From Burkholderia ubonensis subsp. mesacidophila (GTDB lineage Bacteria; Pseudomonadota; Gammaproteobacteria; Burkholderiales; Burkholderiaceae): DNA of 64,000 nucleotides. Shown here piece by piece: positions 27,849 to 36,254 of the stretch. The notes below the pieces were generated by a model. That model did not search any database, was not told the DNA's origin, and saw only the letters and a program-made list of their open reading frames with translations. The stretch is taken from contig NZ_CP020738.1 in NCBI RefSeq assembly GCF_002097715.1, forward strand, positions 992,001 through 1,056,000. Reading direction: 5' to 3'. Every line of letters begins with the position of its first letter. Within the stretch, counting starts at the first letter, position 1. The translations under genes were made by a program, and so were the position numbers.

Positions 27849-29057
27849 ATGATCAACATCCTCGTGGCTTCCGACGAGACGGGGCGTCTGACGCAGATCG
27901 CGCGGCTCGTCGCCGACTGCGGCAACTACCGCGTCACGCGCGCGGCGGGCCGGCCGTCGCAGATCGAGCATCGCACCGACGGGCTCGACGCGTTCGACGT
28001 GCTGATGGTCGACGGCGCGTCGCTCGACGCGGCCGAGCTGTCCGCAATCGAGCGGATGTGCCGGCTGCACACGAGCCTGACCTGCATGCTCGTGACTGCC
28101 GACGCGTCGCCGCACACGCTGCTCGACGCGATGCGCGCCGGCGTGCGCGACGTGCTGGCGTGGCCGCTCGAAGTCCATGCGCTCACCGATGCGCTGCAGC
28201 GCGCGGCCGCGCAGAGCACGCGGCGCGACGGCGGCGACACCCGGATCGTGTCGTTCATGTCGTGCAAGGGCGGCTCGGGCACGACGTTCGTCGCGAGCAA
28301 CGTCGCATACGAGATCGCCGAGACCTTCAAGCGCCGCGTGCTGCTGATCGACCTGAACCAGCAGTTCGGCGACGCGGCGTTCCTCGTCACCGAGGAGACG
28401 CCGCCGTCGACGCTGCCGCAGCTGTGCACGCAGCTCGAGCGCCTGGACGGCGCGTTTCTCGACGCGAGCGTCGCGCGGGTCAGCGAGACCTTCCACGTGC
28501 TGGCCGGCGCGGGCGACCCCGTCAAGGCGGCCGAGATACGCGAGGACGCGCTCGAGTGGATCCTCGGCGTCGCCGCGCCGCGCTACGACTTCGTGATCTT
28601 CGACGTCGGCCTGAACCTCAATCCGGTGTCGATGGTCGCGCTCGACCGCAGCGACCAGATCGAGCTCGTGCTGCTGCCGACGATGCCCCACGTGCGCGCG
28701 GGGCGCAGGCTGCAGGAAATCCTGATGTCGCTCGGCTATACGTCGGACCGGCTGCGCCTCGTCGTGAACCGCAACGCGCGCGCGAGCGAGCGCACGCGTT
28801 GCGCGCTCGAGGAGGTGCTCGGCCTGCACGCGGCGGACGTGATTCCCGACGACCCCGTCACCGTGCTCGAGTCGGTCAACCAGGGGCACCCGATTTCGCG
28901 CCTCGCGCGCAACTGCACGGTGGCCCGCGCGCTGCAGGGCTGCGCGAAGCAGCTCGTCGAGGGCGAGGTGCGCGCGGGGCGCGGCGCGCAACGCAATGAA
29001 CCGCTGATCGCCCGGCTGTTCGGCCGCGGCGCGACGCCGAAACTCAAGTCCATGTGA
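27849..29057 (+). CDS. cpaE: Pilus localisation ATPase TadZ/CpaE
   Basis: 402 residues. Residues 1-120 are a receiver-like domain (NILVASDETGRLTQIARLVA, MVDGASLDAAELSAI); the C-terminal part is a ParA/MinD-type ATPase with deviant Walker A SCKGGSGTTFVASN near residue 139, LLIDLNQQFGDAAFL, and VIFDVGLNLNPVSMVALD. TadZ/CpaE proteins mark the pole and seed pilus assembly. The gene is followed within 20 bp by tadA. Confidence 0.93.
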   Translation: MINILVASDETGRLTQIARLVADCGNYRVTRAAGRPSQIEHRTDGLDAFDVLMVDGASLDAAELSAIERMCRLHTSLTCMLVTADASPHTLLDAMRAGVRDVLAWPLEVHALTDALQRAAAQSTRRDGGDTRIVSFMSCKGGSGTTFVASNVAYEIAETFKRRVLLIDLNQQFGDAAFLVTEETPPSTLPQLCTQLERLDGAFLDASVARVSETFHVLAGAGDPVKAAEIREDALEWILGVAAPRYDFVIFDVGLNLNPVSMVALDRSDQIELVLLPTMPHVRAGRRLQEILMSLGYTSDRLRLVVNRNARASERTRCALEEVLGLHAADVIPDDPVTVLESVNQGHPISRLARNCTVARALQGCAKQLVEGEVRAGRGAQRNEPLIARLFGRGATPKLKSM

Positions 29058-29077
29058 ATTCATTCGAGGAGTCCATC

Positions 29078-30445
29078 ATGTCATTGCGCGATCAGTTGTC
29101 CATGCAACGGGTGCCGCCGGTCTCGGCGCGCGCCGATCACGGCGGCCCTGGCGGCGCGATGGTGCGCGAGGCCTATCAGAAGCTGCGCCGCGAGATCCAC
29201 GCCGCGGTGCTGGAGCGCGTCGAGCTCGAGCGCCTGTCGCGCATGCCGCAGGAGCAGGTCCGCCACGAGATCACGATGCTGATCGCGCGCATCCTCGACG
29301 AGGACAAGCTGCCCGCGAACGACATCGAGCGGCGCCAGCTCGCGATCGACGTGTACGACGAGATGTTCGGCTTCGGCCCGCTCGAATCGCTGCTGCGCGA
29401 CCCGAGCGTGTCGGACATCCTCGTCAACACGTTCAAGCAGGTCTACGTCGAGCGGCACGGCCAGCTCGAGCTGACCGACGTGACGTTCTACGACGACGCG
29501 CACCTGATGAAGGTGATCGAGAAGATCGTGTCGCGCGTCGGCCGCCGCATCGACGAATCGAGCCCGATGGTCGATGCGCGCCTGCCGGACGGCTCGCGCG
29601 TCAACGCGATCATCCCGCCGTCGGCGATCGACGGGCCGCTGATGTCGATCCGGCGTTTCGCGGTGTGCCCGCTGAAGATGGACGACCTCATCCGCTTCCA
29701 GAGCCTCACGCCGCCGATGGCGGAGCTGCTCGACGCGCTGTCGCGCGCGAAGGTGAACGTGCTGGTGTCGGGCGGCACCGGCAGCGGCAAGACGACGCTG
29801 CTCAACATCCTGTCCGGCTTCATCCCGCAGAACGAGCGGATCGTCACGATCGAGGACGCGGCGGAACTCCAGCTGCAGCAGCCGCACGTGCTGCGCCTCG
29901 AGACGCGTCCGCCGAACATCGAGGGCAAGGGCGAGATCACGCAGCGCACGCTGGTGCGCAACGCGCTGCGGATGCGCCCGGACCGCATCATCCTCGGCGA
30001 AGTGCGCGGCGCGGAGGCGCTCGACATGCTCAACGCGATGAACACCGGCCACGAAGGCTCGCTCGCGACGATCCACGCGAACACGCCGCGCGACGCGCTG
30101 ACGCGCCTCGAGAACATGATCAACATCGCCGGCCTGTCGCTGCCGCCGAAGACGATGCGCCAGCAGATCGCGTCGGCGATCTCGGTCGTCGTGCAGGCGG
30201 CGCGCCTGACGGACGGCAAGCGCAAGATCGTCAGCATCTCCGAGCTGACCGGGATGGAAGGCGACATCATCAACATGCAGGAGATCTTCACGTTCAAGCG
30301 CACGGGCATGGACAAGGACGGCACGGTGCGCGGGCATTTCACCGCGACCGGCGTGCGGCCGAAGTTCGCGGACCGCCTGCAGGCGTTCGGCATCAACCTG
30401 CCGGACGCGCTCTACGACCCGTCGCGTCATTACGAGGCGAACTGA
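29078..30445 (+). CDS. cpaF: Secretion ATPase TadA/CpaF
   Basis: 455 residues, the hexameric motor of pilus assembly. Motifs: [20 protein letters not shown] (N-domain), [18 protein letters not shown]alker A near residue 230, Asp box [11 protein letters not shown], Walker [20 protein letters not shown], and His box [20 protein letters not shown] sequence. I chose ATG 29078 with GAGGAG at 29066-29071; a GTG at 29054 overlapping the upstream stop is possible. A hairpin follows the stop. Confidence 0.95.
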   Translation: MSLRDQLSMQRVPPVSARADHGGPGGAMVREAYQKLRREIHAAVLERVELERLSRMPQEQVRHEITMLIARILDEDKLPANDIERRQLAIDVYDEMFGFGPLESLLRDPSVSDILVNTFKQVYVERHGQLELTDVTFYDDAHLMKVIEKIVSRVGRRIDESSPMVDARLPDGSRVNAIIPPSAIDGPLMSIRRFAVCPLKMDDLIRFQSLTPPMAELLDALSRAKVNVLVSGGTGSGKTTLLNILSGFIPQNERIVTIEDAAELQLQQPHVLRLETRPPNIEGKGEITQRTLVRNALRMRPDRIILGEVRGAEALDMLNAMNTGHEGSLATIHANTPRDALTRLENMINIAGLSLPPKTMRQQIASAISVVVQAARLTDGKRKIVSISELTGMEGDIINMQEIFTFKRTGMDKDGTVRGHFTATGVRPKFADRLQAFGINLPDALYDPSRHYEAN

Positions 30446-30447
30446 CG

Positions 30448-30473
30448 GCGCGGCCGGCATGCGCCGGCCGCGC
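30448..30473 (+). promoter_or_regulatory. Perfect 11-bp stem-loop between tadA and tadB
   Basis: GCGCGGCCGGC - ATGC - GCCGGCCGCGC is a perfect inverted repeat right after the tadA stop (30443-30445) and 20 bp before the tadB start. It has no T-run, so it is more likely an RNA stability or processing element, or a partial attenuator setting the ATPase-to-platform ratio, than a full terminator. Confidence 0.6.
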
Positions 30474-30493
30474 TCCGATGACAAGGAATGACC

Positions 30494-31471
30494 ATGGATC
30501 CGATCTTCTACGCGTTTGTGATTCTCCTGTTCGTCGCAGTCGTGCTGGCGTTCGAGGGCATCTACCAGTGGTGGAACGCCCGGCACGGCGTCGCGGCGAA
30601 GCGCATCGAGGCGCGCATCCGCGCGATGTCCGCGGGCGGGCAGGTGCAGAAGGAGCGGCTGTCGATCCTGAAGGAGCGCATGCTCAACGACGCGAAGCCG
30701 TTCGATCGCCTGCTGATGGCGATGCCGCGGGTGCACTCGCTCGATCTGCTGCTGCAGCAGTCCGGCATGAGCTGGTCGGTCGCGAAGCTGGTCGGCATCA
30801 GCCTCGTGCTGCCGCCGCTCGTGCTGGTGGCGCTCACCTTCACGATGCTGCCGCTCCCGGTGGCGGTGCTGATCGCGCTGTCGACCGGCGTGCTGCCGCT
30901 GCTGTACGTGATGCGCCACCGCGCACGCCGGATGCGCAAGCTCGAGCGCCAGCTGCCCGACGTATGCGACATGATCGCGCGGGCCTTGCGCTCCGGCCAT
31001 GCGTTCACGAGCGCGATCGGGATGGTCAGCGACGAGTTTTCCGAGCCGATGGGCGCCGAGTTCCGCGTCACGTTCGACGAGATCAACTACGGCGTGTCGC
31101 TGCACGACGCGCTGATGAATCTCGCGAACCGCGTGCCGGTGCGCGACCTGCGCTACTTCGTGATCGCGGTGCTGATCCAGCGCGAGACCGGCGGCAACCT
31201 GGCCGAGCTGCTCGACAGCATCGCCGCGCTGATCCGCGAGCGCTTCAAGTTGTTCGACAAGATTCGCGTGCTGTCGGCGGAAGGGCGCATGTCGGCGTGG
31301 GTGCTGGGGCTGCTGCCGTTCGCCACCGCCGGCGCGATGATGCTGCTGAACCCGGAATTCCTGGCGGTGCTCTGGCAGGACCCGGCCGGGATCAAGATGG
31401 TCGTCACCACGCTGGTGTCGATGGCGTTCGGCGTGCTGTGGATGCGCCGGATCATCCGGATCCATGTCTGA
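30494..31471 (+). CDS. tadB: Inner-membrane platform protein TadB
   Basis: 325 residues. Helix at the N-terminus, a pair of helices near residues 105-140 (LVGISLVLPPLVLVALTFTM), then the T2SSF domain (LERQLPDVCDMIARALRSGH, FSEPMGAEFRVTFDEINYGV, VLIQRETGGNLAELLDSIAA, ALIRERFKLFDKIRVLSAEG) and two final helices. I chose ATG 30494: AAGGA at 30483-30487 is 6 bases upstream, while the in-frame ATG at 30488 directly abuts it. It pairs with TadC. Confidence 0.93.
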   Translation: MDPIFYAFVILLFVAVVLAFEGIYQWWNARHGVAAKRIEARIRAMSAGGQVQKERLSILKERMLNDAKPFDRLLMAMPRVHSLDLLLQQSGMSWSVAKLVGISLVLPPLVLVALTFTMLPLPVAVLIALSTGVLPLLYVMRHRARRMRKLERQLPDVCDMIARALRSGHAFTSAIGMVSDEFSEPMGAEFRVTFDEINYGVSLHDALMNLANRVPVRDLRYFVIAVLIQRETGGNLAELLDSIAALIRERFKLFDKIRVLSAEGRMSAWVLGLLPFATAGAMMLLNPEFLAVLWQDPAGIKMVVTTLVSMAFGVLWMRRIIRIHV

Positions 31472-31516
31472 CGCGCGGCGTGACCGGATGCGTCACGCTC
31501 TGATCGAGGAGTTGTC

Positions 31517-32491
31517 ATGCAAAACCTGAACCTGATGCAAGTCCTGATGCTCGGCGGACTGTTCGCGGCGGTGTTCGCCGGCGCGCTGGTGGCGCTGCTC
31601 GTCTTCGTGCCGCGCAACATGCAGCGCCGCCTGCAGCAGGCGGGCGGCGCCGCCGTGACGCTCGGCGACGGCGCCTCGACGGGCGGCTTCGCGTCCGAGT
31701 GGGTCGCGAAGTTCGCCGAGATGTCGAAGCCGATCTCGAAGCTGTCGGTGCCGAAGGAGGGCTGGGAGACGTCGCCGCTGCGGGTCCGGCTGATGAACGC
31801 CGGCTGGCGCGGGCCGAACGCGGCAAGCGTGTATTTCGGCGCCAAGACGCTGCTCGCGATCGTGCTGCCGGCCGTGCTGCTGCCGGCGCTGATCACCACG
31901 CGGCTCGCGGAGAGCCGCTACACGCTGTCGATGATCCTCGTGCTGTTCGGCGCGATCGGCTATTACCTGCCGAACGTCGTGCTGTCGCGCAAGATCGCGT
32001 CGCGCCAACGCGTGATCTTCGAGGATTTCCCGGACGCGCTCGACCTGCTGACCGTGTGCGTCGAGGCGGGCCTGAGCCTCGACTCGGCGCTGCTCAAGGT
32101 GTGCGAGGAACTGCAGTTCCGCAGCCCGGTCGTCGCGAGCGAGCTCGACCTGATGCTGCTCGAAATGCGCTCCGGCTTCACGAAGGAAGCCGCGCTGCGC
32201 AATCTCGCGCTGCGCACCGGCGTCGAGGACATCGAATCGTTCTGCGCGATGCTGATCCAGGCCGACCGCTTCGGCACGAGCATCGGCGATTCGCTGCGCG
32301 TGCTGTCCGACATGCTGCGCACGCGGCGGCGCATGCGCGCGGAGGAGCGCGCGGCCAAGATCGCGCTGAAGCTGCTGTTCCCGCTGATCTTCTGCATCTT
32401 TCCGGCCCTGCTGACGGTGCTGCTCGGGCCGGCGTTCATCCACATCTACCGGATCCTGCTGCCGACGTTTGCGTCGATGAGCGGCGGCTGA
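31517..32491 (+). CDS. tadC: Inner-membrane platform protein TadC
   Basis: 324 residues with the T2SSF core (FPDALDLLTVCVEAGLSLDS, KVCEELQFRSPVVASELDLM, EMRSGFTKEAALRNLALRTG, IQADRFGTSIGDSLRVLSDM, RTRRRMRAEERAAKIALKLL) and helices at both ends. GAGGAG lies upstream of ATG 31517. It is the last gene of the operon; a strong terminator follows. I find no TadD (TPR) gene after it. Confidence 0.94.
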   Translation: MQNLNLMQVLMLGGLFAAVFAGALVALLVFVPRNMQRRLQQAGGAAVTLGDGASTGGFASEWVAKFAEMSKPISKLSVPKEGWETSPLRVRLMNAGWRGPNAASVYFGAKTLLAIVLPAVLLPALITTRLAESRYTLSMILVLFGAIGYYLPNVVLSRKIASRQRVIFEDFPDALDLLTVCVEAGLSLDSALLKVCEELQFRSPVVASELDLMLLEMRSGFTKEAALRNLALRTGVEDIESFCAMLIQADRFGTSIGDSLRVLSDMLRTRRRMRAEERAAKIALKLLFPLIFCIFPALLTVLLGPAFIHIYRILLPTFASMSGG

Positions 32492-32539
32492 GAATTCCGG
32501 ACGACAGGCGCCGCCGGATCACGGCGGCGGGGAGGGGAG

Positions 32540-32568
32540 GCGGCCGGCTTGTCCGGCCGCGTCTTTTT
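32540..32568 (+). terminator. Rho-independent terminator of the Tad operon
   Basis: Stem GCGGCCGG (32540-32547) / CCGGCCGC (32553-32560), 5-nt loop, then GTCTTTTT. It reads on the plus strand 50 bp after the tadC stop. Confidence 0.85.
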
Positions 32569-32587
32569 GGCGGGGCGCGCCGGCGCG

Positions 32588-33370
32588 TCAGCCGCCGTAG
32601 ATGTCGAAATCGAAGTACTTCGACGCGAGCCGCCTGTAGGTGCCGTCCTTGACCATGTCGAGGATCGCGCGGTCGATCTTCGCCTTCAGGTCCGCGTCCT
32701 CCTTGCGCAGGCCGATGCCCGCGCCGACGCCGAGCACCTTCTCGTCGACGAGTTCCGGCCCGACGAACTGGTAGCCTGCGCCGCGCGGCGACTTCAGGAA
32801 GCCGATCGCGGCCTGCACCTCGTCCTGCAGCGCGGCGTCGAGGCGGCCGGCCAGCAGATCCGCATACACGCCGTCCTGGTTCTGGTACGACACGACGTTC
32901 GCCCCTTGCTTCGCCCAGTACGCCTTCGCGTACGCCTCCTGCGTCGTGCCCTGTTCGACGCCGACCGACTTGCCCTTCAGCGAGTCGGCGCTCGGCAAGA
33001 GCGGCGAGCCCTTCTTCACCACGAGACGCGTCGGCTGGTTGTAGATCTTCGTCGTGAACGCGATCTGCTCCGCGCGCTGCGCGGTGATCGACATCGACGA
33101 CAGCACCGCGTCGAACTTCTTCGCCTTCAGCGCAGGGATCATCCCGTCGAAATCGTTCTCCGCCCACACGCACTTCGCCTTCAGGCGCGCGCAGATCTCG
33201 TTGCCGAGATCGATGTCGAAGCCGACGAGCTTGCCGTCGGGCGCCTTCGACTCGAACGGCGCGTAGCTCGCGTCGGTGCCGAAGCGCAGCGTGGTCCAGT
33301 CCTTCGCGGCGGCGGGGCCTGCCGATACCGCGAGCAGGGCGATCGAAACGGCGGCAATCAGTCTCTTCAT
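32588..33370 (-). CDS. ABC transporter substrate-binding protein for basic amino acids (HisJ/ArgT type)
   Basis: 260 residues: signal peptide MKRLIAAVSIALLAVSAGPAAAKD, then family 3 solute-binding motifs LRFGTDASYAPFESKAPDGK, GFDIDLGNEICARL, FDGMIPALKAKKFDAVLSSM and SVGVEQGTTQEAYAKAYW, ending RLASKYFDFDIYGG. This matches periplasmic receptors for Lys/Arg/Orn/His. No permease or ATPase gene adjoins it here, so its transporter must be encoded elsewhere. ATG 33370 gives the signal peptide; a longer frame to 33442 adds no homology. Confidence 0.92.
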   Translation of the reverse strand: MKRLIAAVSIALLAVSAGPAAAKDWTTLRFGTDASYAPFESKAPDGKLVGFDIDLGNEICARLKAKCVWAENDFDGMIPALKAKKFDAVLSSMSITAQRAEQIAFTTKIYNQPTRLVVKKGSPLLPSADSLKGKSVGVEQGTTQEAYAKAYWAKQGANVVSYQNQDGVYADLLAGRLDAALQDEVQAAIGFLKSPRGAGYQFVGPELVDEKVLGVGAGIGLRKEDADLKAKIDRAILDMVKDGTYRRLASKYFDFDIYGG

Positions 33371-33464
33371 GGTGCGTTCCTTGGCGTGGTCTGTCCGGTT
33401 CCGGAGCGGACGGGAGACATCCGCGCTGTCCCGTGCCGTCATTAACGCAGAAAATAAAATCGGA

Positions 33465-33562
33465 GTCCATAATGGACAAAAAATATCATTTCGGCGCGAG
33501 CGGGCGCCGAACGCCGGGTGCCGACCCTTGCATAAATACGAATATGGACTAATCTTGTTAGT
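33465..33562. promoter_or_regulatory. Palindromic operator candidates ahead of the Xre-RES pair
   Basis: In the 216-bp divergent gap before the antitoxin gene: a perfect palindrome GTCCAT-A-ATGGAC (33465-33477), a second ATGGAC (33544-33549), and an inverted repeat ACTAA-TCTTG-TTAGT (33548-33562) with a further ACTAA at 33577-33581, just before the start. The A+T-rich stretch contrasts with the flanks. RES-Xre modules are known to autoregulate through such palindromes; which one is bound is a guess. Confidence 0.5.
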
Positions 33563-33586
33563 GAATTCGTTTTGAGACTAACGCTC

Positions 33587-34006
33587 ATGTCCCGGCCCGC
33601 TCACGTCCCGCATCCCGTTCCGCCGCAGGCTTCGGTCGCCCAGATGTCGGCGGCCGGCTTGCGCGCGTTCTTCAACATCGCGCGCGACTGGGCACTGACG
33701 ATCGACGAGCAGATCGTGCTGCTCGGCTCGCCCGGCCGGTCGACGTTCTTCAAGTGGAAGTCGGCGCCGGAATCGGCGCGCCTGCCGCGCGACACGCTCG
33801 AACGGCTGTCGCTGCTGCTCGGCATCTACAAGGCGCTGCAGATCCTGCTGCCGCAATCGGCCGCCGCCGACGCGTGGGTCAAGCGCCCGAACGACGCGGC
33901 GCCGTTCGGCGGCAAGCGCGCGCTGGACCGCATGCTGGCGGGCAACGTCGGCGATCTCGTCGCGGTTCGCCAGTATCTCGACGCAATGCGAGGCGGATGG
34001 GCGTGA
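33587..34006 (+). CDS. Xre/MbcA/ParS-type antitoxin
   Basis: 139 residues. An N-terminal helical Xre-like segment (AAGLRAFFNIARDWALTIDE, VLLGSPGRSTFFKWKSAP) is followed by the toxin-binding domain (LSLLLGIYKALQILLPQSAA, ADAWVKRPNDAAPFGGKRAL, then RMLAGNVGDLVAVRQYLDAM), whose W-x-x-x-PN and F-G-G-x-x-x-LD motifs are diagnostic. It neutralises the RES toxin. I chose ATG 33587; no strong ribosome binding site is visible. The stop overlaps the toxin start. Confidence 0.9.
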   Translation: MSRPAHVPHPVPPQASVAQMSAAGLRAFFNIARDWALTIDEQIVLLGSPGRSTFFKWKSAPESARLPRDTLERLSLLLGIYKALQILLPQSAAADAWVKRPNDAAPFGGKRALDRMLAGNVGDLVAVRQYLDAMRGGWA

Positions 34007-34704
34007 ACATTCCCGACGCGTCGATGAACTGGCCGACCACGGCCCTCGACTGGACGCCCGCCTATCGCGTCATCCCCACCCGCTTTCCGGCGATCAACCT
34101 GTTCGACCGCGTCGCGTCGGCGGACGACTTCGACGCGCTCTACGCGCTCGAATCGCTGACCAACGACCGCATCCGCAACGAGGTCGGCACGCTCGACCTG
34201 GTGCCGCCCGGGGAGCGCCGCTACGGGCTCGGCTGGGGGCCGATCATGGCCGCGTTCACCCACCTGAATCCGCAGGGCAGCCGCTTCTCGGACGGCAGCT
34301 ACGGCGTGTTCTACTGCGCGCGGTCGCGCGACACGGCGATCGCCGAGACCCGCTACCACAGCGGGCTGTTCCTGGCCGCGACGAAGGAGCCGCCGATGCG
34401 CCAGCAGATGCGGCTGTACACGGTGGCCGCGCAAGGCGACGTGGCCGACGTGCGCACGTGGCCGCGCCGCGATCCGGCGCTGCTGCATCCGCTCAACTAC
34501 GCGGCGGGGCAGGCGCTCGGCCGCGCGGTGCGCGACGCGGGCGGCGCGGGGGTCGTCTATCCGTCGGTGCGCGATCCGCTCGGCGAATGCCTGGCGGCGT
34601 TCCGCACCACGATCCTGCGCGACTGTCATCACGCGGCCTATCTCGAATACAACTGGAACGGCGCGGGCATCGATGCGGTGTACGAACTGAGTCAGGTCGG
34701 GTAG
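33997..34704 (+). CDS. RES-domain toxin
   Basis: 235 residues. RES toxins degrade NAD+ (phosphorolysis or hydrolysis, ADP-ribosyltransferase-like fold). The key pattern is present: AYRVIPTRFP near the N-terminus, then QGSRFSDGSYGVFYCARSRD and TAIAETRYHSG with the conserved Arg, Tyr and Glu. Start is ATG 33997 or GTG 34003; GAGG at 33990-33993 is better spaced for the GTG. Either start overlaps the antitoxin stop (10 or 4 bases), the usual translational coupling. Confidence 0.88.
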   Translation: MGVNIPDASMNWPTTALDWTPAYRVIPTRFPAINLFDRVASADDFDALYALESLTNDRIRNEVGTLDLVPPGERRYGLGWGPIMAAFTHLNPQGSRFSDGSYGVFYCARSRDTAIAETRYHSGLFLAATKEPPMRQQMRLYTVAAQGDVADVRTWPRRDPALLHPLNYAAGQALGRAVRDAGGAGVVYPSVRDPLGECLAAFRTTILRDCHHAAYLEYNWNGAGIDAVYELSQVG

Positions 34705-34735
34705 CACCGGCCGGCAGGGCAGGCGTGGCCGCGCG

Positions 34736-35467
34736 TCACGGCAACGGCCATTGCTCCGCATGCCGTTCGCGCGCTTGCGCCTGCGTCACCGACCAGCTGC
34801 TCCCGGTGCGCGGCTCGACGAGCGTGAGCCGTCCGGCCGGCGCGAACGCGCCCGTGTCGATGAACCACTGCGCGCCGATCCGCAGCGGCGCGCGCACCGG
34901 CGTATGGCCGCTGCACGTGAGCGACAGCCCGCGCTGCCAGCTGGGGTCGGCGAGCCCCTGGACGAGTTCGCGGCCCCAGATCAGCCGCTCGCGCACGTCG
35001 GGCGCGTAGCGGCCCGTATCGAGGTCGGCGTCGGCCCCGAAGAATTCCGCATGCAGCACGTTGAAGCGGTCCGGGCCGTCGCCGACCACGCGCACGAGCG
35101 GCAGCGCGTCGACGCGCGCCGCATGTTCGCGCAGCCGCTGCGGCGGCAGGTCCGCGCCCCAGTCGCCGCCGATGCCGCGCCACGCGTCGGGCGCCAGCTT
35201 GCCGTGCGCGACGAGGCTCAGCACTTCCTCGTGGTTGCCGCGCACCACGTGGCACCACGGGCGATCGAGCAGGTCGAGCGCGGCTTCGGATTCGGGGCCG
35301 CGGTCGACGAGGTCGCCGACGCAGAACAGGCGGTCGCCTGCCGGATCGAAGCGGATCTCGTGCAGCAGCGCGCGCAGCGCATCGAGGCAGCCGTGAAGGT
35401 CGCCGACCACGAAATCGCGGCCGACGGTGTTCGCGGGATGGCGGCAGAGGGCAAGGGTCGCAGTCAT
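34736..35467 (-). CDS. Metallophosphoesterase, PrpA/PP2A-like serine/threonine phosphatase type
   Basis: 243 residues. All phosphoesterase motifs are present: GDLHGCLDALRALL, VGDLVDRGPESEAAL and VVRGNHEEVL, then LLCSGHTPV-like LTCSGHTPVRAPLRIGAQWF and IDTGA. The set matches bacterial PrpA/B phosphatases and diadenosine tetraphosphatases; the substrate is uncertain. Cytoplasmic, no signal peptide. The gene is monocistronic, ending 31 bp from the RES gene, which converges on it. Confidence 0.88.
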   Translation of the reverse strand: MTATLALCRHPANTVGRDFVVGDLHGCLDALRALLHEIRFDPAGDRLFCVGDLVDRGPESEAALDLLDRPWCHVVRGNHEEVLSLVAHGKLAPDAWRGIGGDWGADLPPQRLREHAARVDALPLVRVVGDGPDRFNVLHAEFFGADADLDTGRYAPDVRERLIWGRELVQGLADPSWQRGLSLTCSGHTPVRAPLRIGAQWFIDTGAFAPAGRLTLVEPRTGSSWSVTQAQARERHAEQWPLP

Positions 35468-35523
35468 CCCAATATCTTAGGCGCTTGCGATCATCGCCAC
35501 GACCGTTCGGAATGGCGATAATC

Positions 35524-35548
35524 GGGGCGGTACCAGTCGGACCGCCCC
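35524..35548. repeat. 8-bp inverted repeat upstream of the DUF1345 gene
   Basis: GGGGCGGT (35524-35531) and ACCGCCCC (35541-35548) are perfect reverse complements with a 9-nt loop, in the divergent gap between phosphatase and DUF1345 genes. Could be an operator or a leader hairpin; no T-run. Confidence 0.4.
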
Positions 35549-35588
35549 GGGCTGACCGACGCCTTTCATTCGCTTTCGGAAATGCACT

Positions 35589-36242
35589 ATGACCCTTTAT
35601 CCGCAGGTATTACGCAACCGTCCGCGCCTGGTGGCGGCCTTTGTCGTCGGCGTGCTGTGCGCGCTGCTGCTGCCGCTTCAGCTGCGCTCGACCGTGCGCG
35701 CGCTCGTCGGCTGGGATTGCGCAGTGTGGCTGTATCTCGTGCTGATGTGGGTGCGCATGGTGACCGCGCACCACCACCAGGTGCGCGAGATCGCGATCCG
35801 CGAGGACGAGAACGCGACCACCGTGCTGACGATCATCTGCTTCGCGACGGTCGCGAGCGTCGCGGCGATCGCGATCGAGCTCGCGACGGCCAAGGGCGTG
35901 GGCTTTCGCGCGGGGCTCGGCCACTACGCGGTGACGGGCGCGACGCTGTTCGGCGCGTGGTTCCTGATCCCGACGATCTTCACGCTGCACTACGCGCGGC
36001 TGTACTACGCATCGCCGACCAGCGAGCGCGCGCTCCGGTTTCCGGACACGAAGCTCGAACCGGACTACTGGGACTTCCTGTATTTCTCGTTCACGATCGC
36101 GGTCGCGTCGCAGACCGCCGACGTGGCGCTCGGCAGCCGTCCGGCGCGGCGCGCGGTGCTGTCGCAGTCGATTCTGTCGTTCTACTTCAACATGGCGGTG
36201 CTGGGCCTGTCGATCAACGTCGCGGCCGGGCTGCTGGGCTGA
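35589..36242 (+). CDS. DUF1345 inner-membrane protein
   Basis: 217 residues with about five or six hydrophobic helices. The family signature is clear: [13 protein letters not shown] near the N-terminus, then [10 protein letters not shown] and [20 protein letters not shown], and [20 protein letters not shown] at the end. The function of DUF1345 proteins is not established; the pore-like S-F-T-I stretch has led to comparisons with ion channels. Converges on the GST gene with a 12-bp gap. Confidence 0.88.
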   Translation: MTLYPQVLRNRPRLVAAFVVGVLCALLLPLQLRSTVRALVGWDCAVWLYLVLMWVRMVTAHHHQVREIAIREDENATTVLTIICFATVASVAAIAIELATAKGVGFRAGLGHYAVTGATLFGAWFLIPTIFTLHYARLYYASPTSERALRFPDTKLEPDYWDFLYFSFTIAVASQTADVALGSRPARRAVLSQSILSFYFNMAVLGLSINVAAGLLG

Positions 36243-36254
36243 GCGCTGCGCGGT

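Noticed and set aside
29081..31465. A 794-codon minus-strand frame across tadA and tadB
   Set aside because: Arg/His/Asp-rich translation with no domains, antisense to two well-supported Tad genes; typical of high-GC DNA.
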